A program made the translations under genes and the position numbers. From the NCBI RefSeq assembly GCF_005222695.1, contig NZ_STGG01000012.1, positions 372,001 through 436,000 on the forward strand: a stretch of DNA of 64,000 nt. The letters run 5' to 3'. The notes under the pieces were generated by a model. That model saw only the letters and a program-made list of their open reading frames with translations. It had not been told where the DNA came from and did no database searches. This DNA is from Massilia sp. HP4 (GTDB taxonomy: Bacteria > Pseudomonadota > Gammaproteobacteria > Burkholderiales > Burkholderiaceae_D). Position 1 is the first letter of the stretch; each line of letters starts with the position of its first letter. This document shows positions 60,971 to 64,000 of the stretch, piece after piece.

Positions 60971-61437
60971 CTGACTGGCGCCCGAACATCTGCTGCCGGC
61001 CCTGCTGTGCTGCGCAGCCAACCACCTGGTCCTGAACTGGGATGACCAGCTCGTCTTCATCTACGTCGGCAAGCGCATGGGCGAGCTGGCGCGGCGCACA
61101 GCGGCTCAGCCTGACTTGCCTGGCGCGGGGTAGGGATTGCTCATTCATGTGCTCCTGCGTGGGCAGGAACAAGGCCTTAACCGGGCGGCAAGTTCCCGCC
61201 AGGCTGCCGGCCGATGTCGCGCCGCTGTCTGCGCGAGCACGGGCGGATCTTCCTGTAAGCAGATCCGGCGACATGGTTGCAACGGCACCACAAGCGCAAG
61301 AAATATGATGTCATATATACACATTATCGCGTAAATTGGCGGGCCTTTATAAATATTAACAGTGAGCACGCCTGCAACAGACCGGCGGCCGATGGATGTG
61401 CTGCGAATAACTATCGCAAGACGGGAAGAAGATATCG
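60971..61437. other. Degenerate interval between IS remnant and the two-partner secretion genes
   Basis: No intact gene. One frame (HLLPALLCCAANHLVLNWDD, from about 60978) looks like decayed coding sequence, source unknown. The right-hand part (61300-61370) is AT-rich (TTTATAAATATTAACAG) and probably contains the promoter of the tpsB gene. Confidence 0.45.
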
Positions 61438-63078
61438 ATGGTGAAACGCATTCGCAGCCTGGCATTGCATGCCGGCGTAGCTTGCCTGGTCGCGCCAGCC
61501 ATGGCAACTGCTCAAAAGGCAACACGGCTGACAGCTCAGCCGTCGGCAAGTCAGGCCGTGCCGGCTACTGTGGCCGCGACCATCACTGCGATACGGGTCG
61601 AAGGCAACACATTGCTGCCCGACTCGACGTTTGCGTTGCTCACCTCTGGCGTGACCGGCGCTGCGCCCGACCTGGATGCGCTGCATGCCGTCGCCGCGCG
61701 CATCCAGAATGCCTACCGTGAAGCCGGCTACGGCGGCGTGCTGGCCTATGTCCCGCCGCAGGACTCGAACGACGGCGTGGTGATCGTGCGCGTGGTCGAG
61801 GGCAAGCTGGCGCAAGTGCGCGTGACAGGCAACGGCTACTTCAGCAGCGCCAACGTGCGCGCCGGCCTGCCGCACCTGCAGCAAGGTGCGACGCCGCGGA
61901 TCGCGGCGATCGACCGCGACATCGGACTCACCAACAGCAATCCGCGCAAGCGCGTCAACGTCAGCCTGAGCGCCGGCGCCAACCCGGGCGAGATCGATGC
62001 CGACGTTAGCGTCACCGACGCCCGACCGCTGCAGGTGCTGGTCGGCTATAACAATACCGGCACCGGGATGACCGGGCGCCACCGCCTGAGCATCGGCGTC
62101 GAACACGCCAACCTGTTCGACAGCGACCACGTAGGCACGCTGCAGTTCCAGACCTCCCCAGAGCACCCGGGCCGGGTACGCATCTTCAGCGGCGGTTACC
62201 GCGTGCCACTATATGCGCACGCGGCCTCGCTGGATGCCTTCGTGGCCCACTCGACCGTCAATAACGGCACCACCGCCACCACCGCCGGCCCGCTGACCTT
62301 CACTGGTCGCGGCACCATCGTTGGCCTGCGCGCCAACCGTCATCTGGACCGGATCGGCGAATACGATCATCAGCTGACGCTAGGCCTGGATCGGCGCGAC
62401 TACCGCGACGATTGCGCGATCGGCGACTTCGGCGCGGCCGGCTGCGGTTCGGCGGCGGTGGACGTCACCACGCTGCCAGTGAGCCTGAGCTACACCGGCC
62501 AGCTTAGCGGGTCGCGCGTGGCCCATGGCGTGAGCGTCACGCTGGCGATCAACGCGGGCGGAAGCGCCGCGCGTACTTTCGAGGCTGCGCGCGCCAGCGC
62601 CAAGCGCCAGTACACCGTGGGCCGCTTCACCGGTTTCACCGAGCGCGCGCTGAGCGGCGGCGGCGCATTGAGCGCTCGTGTCGAGTTCCAATACAGCGCC
62701 CACGCCCTGATAGCGGCCGAAAAATTCGGCCTCGGAGGCGCCGGCAGCGTGCGTGGTTACACCGAACGCGAGCTGTCCGGCGACCACGGCTACCTGGTCC
62801 GCGCCGAAGCCGCGCTGGCCAGTGCCGACTGGGCCAGCGGCCTGCGCCTGCGGCCATATGCGTTCGTTGACCACGGCCGCGTAGTGAACCGCGGCGAACT
62901 GCCATGCCGTGGTGTGGACGCCACCGCGTGCAGTTTGACCGGTGCTGGCATTGGCCTGCGCCTCACCCTGCCGCGACGTGCCAGCGCGACCCTGGACGTT
63001 GCGCGTGCGCTCGAACGCGGCGCCAGCTCTGCCTCCGGCGATATGCGCGCGCACGCTGCCTTCAATCTGGCCCTCTGA
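61438..63078 (+). CDS. TpsB-type outer-membrane transporter (ShlB/FhaC/HecB family)
   Basis: A 546-residue Omp85-superfamily protein that secretes the exoprotein encoded next to it. A signal peptide (ALHAGVACLVAPAMATAQ) precedes two POTRA-like domains (ITAIRVEGNTLLPDSTFALL at about 49-68 and LAQVRVTGNGYFSSANVRAG at about 122-141) and a 16-strand barrel. The lid-lock motif VRGY is present in GGAGSVRGYTEREL. The barrel ends in FNLAL. The partner gene starts 42 bp downstream. Confidence 0.93.
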   Translation: MVKRIRSLALHAGVACLVAPAMATAQKATRLTAQPSASQAVPATVAATITAIRVEGNTLLPDSTFALLTSGVTGAAPDLDALHAVAARIQNAYREAGYGGVLAYVPPQDSNDGVVIVRVVEGKLAQVRVTGNGYFSSANVRAGLPHLQQGATPRIAAIDRDIGLTNSNPRKRVNVSLSAGANPGEIDADVSVTDARPLQVLVGYNNTGTGMTGRHRLSIGVEHANLFDSDHVGTLQFQTSPEHPGRVRIFSGGYRVPLYAHAASLDAFVAHSTVNNGTTATTAGPLTFTGRGTIVGLRANRHLDRIGEYDHQLTLGLDRRDYRDDCAIGDFGAAGCGSAAVDVTTLPVSLSYTGQLSGSRVAHGVSVTLAINAGGSAARTFEAARASAKRQYTVGRFTGFTERALSGGGALSARVEFQYSAHALIAAEKFGLGGAGSVRGYTERELSGDHGYLVRAEAALASADWASGLRLRPYAFVDHGRVVNRGELPCRGVDATACSLTGAGIGLRLTLPRRASATLDVARALERGASSASGDMRAHAAFNLAL

Positions 63079-63120
63079 CGGCCAGCACGTTTTTTCGACA
63101 CCGATCAAGAGGACGCAATC

Positions 63121-64000
63121 ATGCGCCAGCCACCCGAACATCGCAGCGGTTACCGCAGCGCCTACACCATCCAGCGTGCGCGCCTTGCTCAACGCGTGCT
63201 GGCCGCGGCCGTCGTCGCCGCCTTCGGGAACGCGCCCGGCATGGCGCTGGCGCAAGAGAGCACGTTACCGAGCGGCTTGCAAGTCACCAGCGGCATGGCC
63301 AGCTTGCAGACTGCCGGTAAGCAGATGACGATAGCAAACTCGCCCAACGCGGTGCTGGACTGGCAATCGTTCTCGATCGGCGCGGGCAACGGCGTGCACT
63401 TCCAGCAAGCCAACGCAGCCAGCAAGGTGCTCAACCGCGTGGTCGGTAATGATCCGTCGACTATTCTGGGCAGCCTGTCGTCGAATGGCGAAGTTTGGCT
63501 AGTCAATCCGAATGGGGTGCTGTTCGGCGCCGGCGCGCGCATCGATGTCGGCGCCCTGGTGGCGTCGAGCCTTGGCGTGCGCAACGAGGACTTCCTGGTC
63601 GGGCGTCACCGTTTCGGTGAAGGTGCGGCTGCCGGATCGGTGGTCAACCGGGGCGAATTGTCCACCAGCTTTGGCGGCCGTGTCTGGCTGGTGGGCGGTA
63701 CGGTGCATAACGAAGGCACCATCGACACCCCGGGCGGGCAGATCGTGCTCGCGGCCGGCCAGAGCATCGATCTGGTCGATTCGGGCGTGCCGAACGTGAC
63801 GGTGCGGGTAAGCGCGCCGGACAGCGAAGCCGTGAACCTGGGCAGCCTTCTGGCGCCCGGCGGCGGCAGCATCGACCTGCACGGAGCGATCGTCAACCAG
63901 CGCGGCATCGTGCGCGCTGACAGCGTCGGCGCCGCAAGCGCAGGCCGGGTCACCTTGCGGGCCCACTCCGACTTGCAACTCGCCAGCAGCAGCATCACGT
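63121..64000 (+). CDS. TpsA filamentous-haemagglutinin-type exoprotein, N-terminal part (cut by window edge)
   Basis: The first 293 residues of a large secreted protein; the frame is open to the right edge. A long signal region (about 1-45, ending MALAQE) is of the extended type seen in TpsA proteins. The TPS secretion domain follows, with VLDWQSFSIGAGNGVHFQQ, the family motif SSNGEVWLVNPNGVLFGAGA (includes NPNGVLF), and beta-helix repeats such as VVNRGELSTSFGGRVWLVGG and GTIDTPGGQIVLAAG. Function (adhesin, haemagglutinin or contact-dependent toxin) depends on the missing C-terminus. Confidence 0.93.
   Translation, partial: MRQPPEHRSGYRSAYTIQRARLAQRVLAAAVVAAFGNAPGMALAQESTLPSGLQVTSGMASLQTAGKQMTIANSPNAVLDWQSFSIGAGNGVHFQQANAASKVLNRVVGNDPSTILGSLSSNGEVWLVNPNGVLFGAGARIDVGALVASSLGVRNEDFLVGRHRFGEGAAAGSVVNRGELSTSFGGRVWLVGGTVHNEGTIDTPGGQIVLAAGQSIDLVDSGVPNVTVRVSAPDSEAVNLGSLLAPGGGSIDLHGAIVNQRGIVRADSVGAASAGRVTLRAHSDLQLASSSIT

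Overview
This is high-GC DNA with dense, short-spaced genes. The gene set points to a betaproteobacterium of the Oxalobacteraceae, most likely Massilia or a close relative: Lrp, the rsmD-coaD-ferredoxin run, glmU and glmS, an HU protein next to an orphan BrnA-like protein, DUF6279 and DUF6600 proteins, and ybeD. The assignment rests on recognised protein families, not on a database search. The window is chromosomal. It mixes housekeeping genes with accessory blocks, and both ends cut a gene (lrp at the left, a filamentous haemagglutinin-type exoprotein at the right).

Layout. 1-9 kb: end of lrp, a LysR regulator, rsmD-coaD-fdx, a lipoprotein divergent from glmU, an AsnC-type regulator, glmS. 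9-13.4 kb: a secreted YtcJ-like amidohydrolase coupled to an AlgE-like porin, then an AraC regulator. 13.4-15.5 kb: a MarR repressor divergent from an Old Yellow Enzyme/DoxX pair, with two matching palindromic operators between them. 15.9-21 kb: a PAS-GGDEF-EAL protein, lipoprotein-type malate:quinone oxidoreductase, and a KfrA-like coiled-coil protein. 21-33.4 kb: a type VI secretion block. 33.5-36.6 kb: DUF2750, a response-regulator fragment, and a PhoX phosphatase behind a four-repeat Pho box. 36.7-43.7 kb: argP/argO-type exporter pair, an imidazolonepropionase-like amidohydrolase, LysR, quinone reductase-like ADH, NfsB nitroreductase and an SDR. 43.7-50.1 kb: TonB receptor plus DUF218 protein, divergent from a ROK regulator and an MFS carrier. 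50.1-58 kb: a GNAT remnant, DUF6152/DUF6644, glutaminyl cyclase, a 159-bp MITE-like hairpin element, redox and membrane genes, DUF808, BrnA-like, HU, RhtB-type exporter. 58-64 kb: FecR/DUF6600 protein, ybeD, an IS5-family remnant, and a two-partner secretion pair.

The most notable block is the type VI region. A leftward run tssK-vgrG-effector-immunity-PAAR-ketosynthase-like-membrane/TPR faces a rightward tssE-tssF-tssG. The sheath, tube, ATPase and membrane-complex genes (tssB, C, D, H, J, L, M, A) are not present, so the apparatus must be completed elsewhere or this is a partial cluster. Inside the run sits an AT-richer cassette of two genes: a 253-residue protein with a His-then-Cys arrangement suggestive of a permuted papain-fold hydrolase, followed by a predicted lipoprotein. 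I read these as an unclassified periplasm-acting effector and its lipoprotein immunity partner. Next to PAAR lies a ketosynthase-fold protein that seems to have lost all its catalytic residues.

Several loci show decay or rearrangement: a REC-domain fragment, a GNAT N-terminus lying antisense to the tail of the MFS gene, an IS5 remnant where lipB might be expected after ybeD, and an element that now encodes the C-terminus of an oxidoreductase. Family assignments come from reading the translations; functions of the DUF and hypothetical proteins are not known to me.
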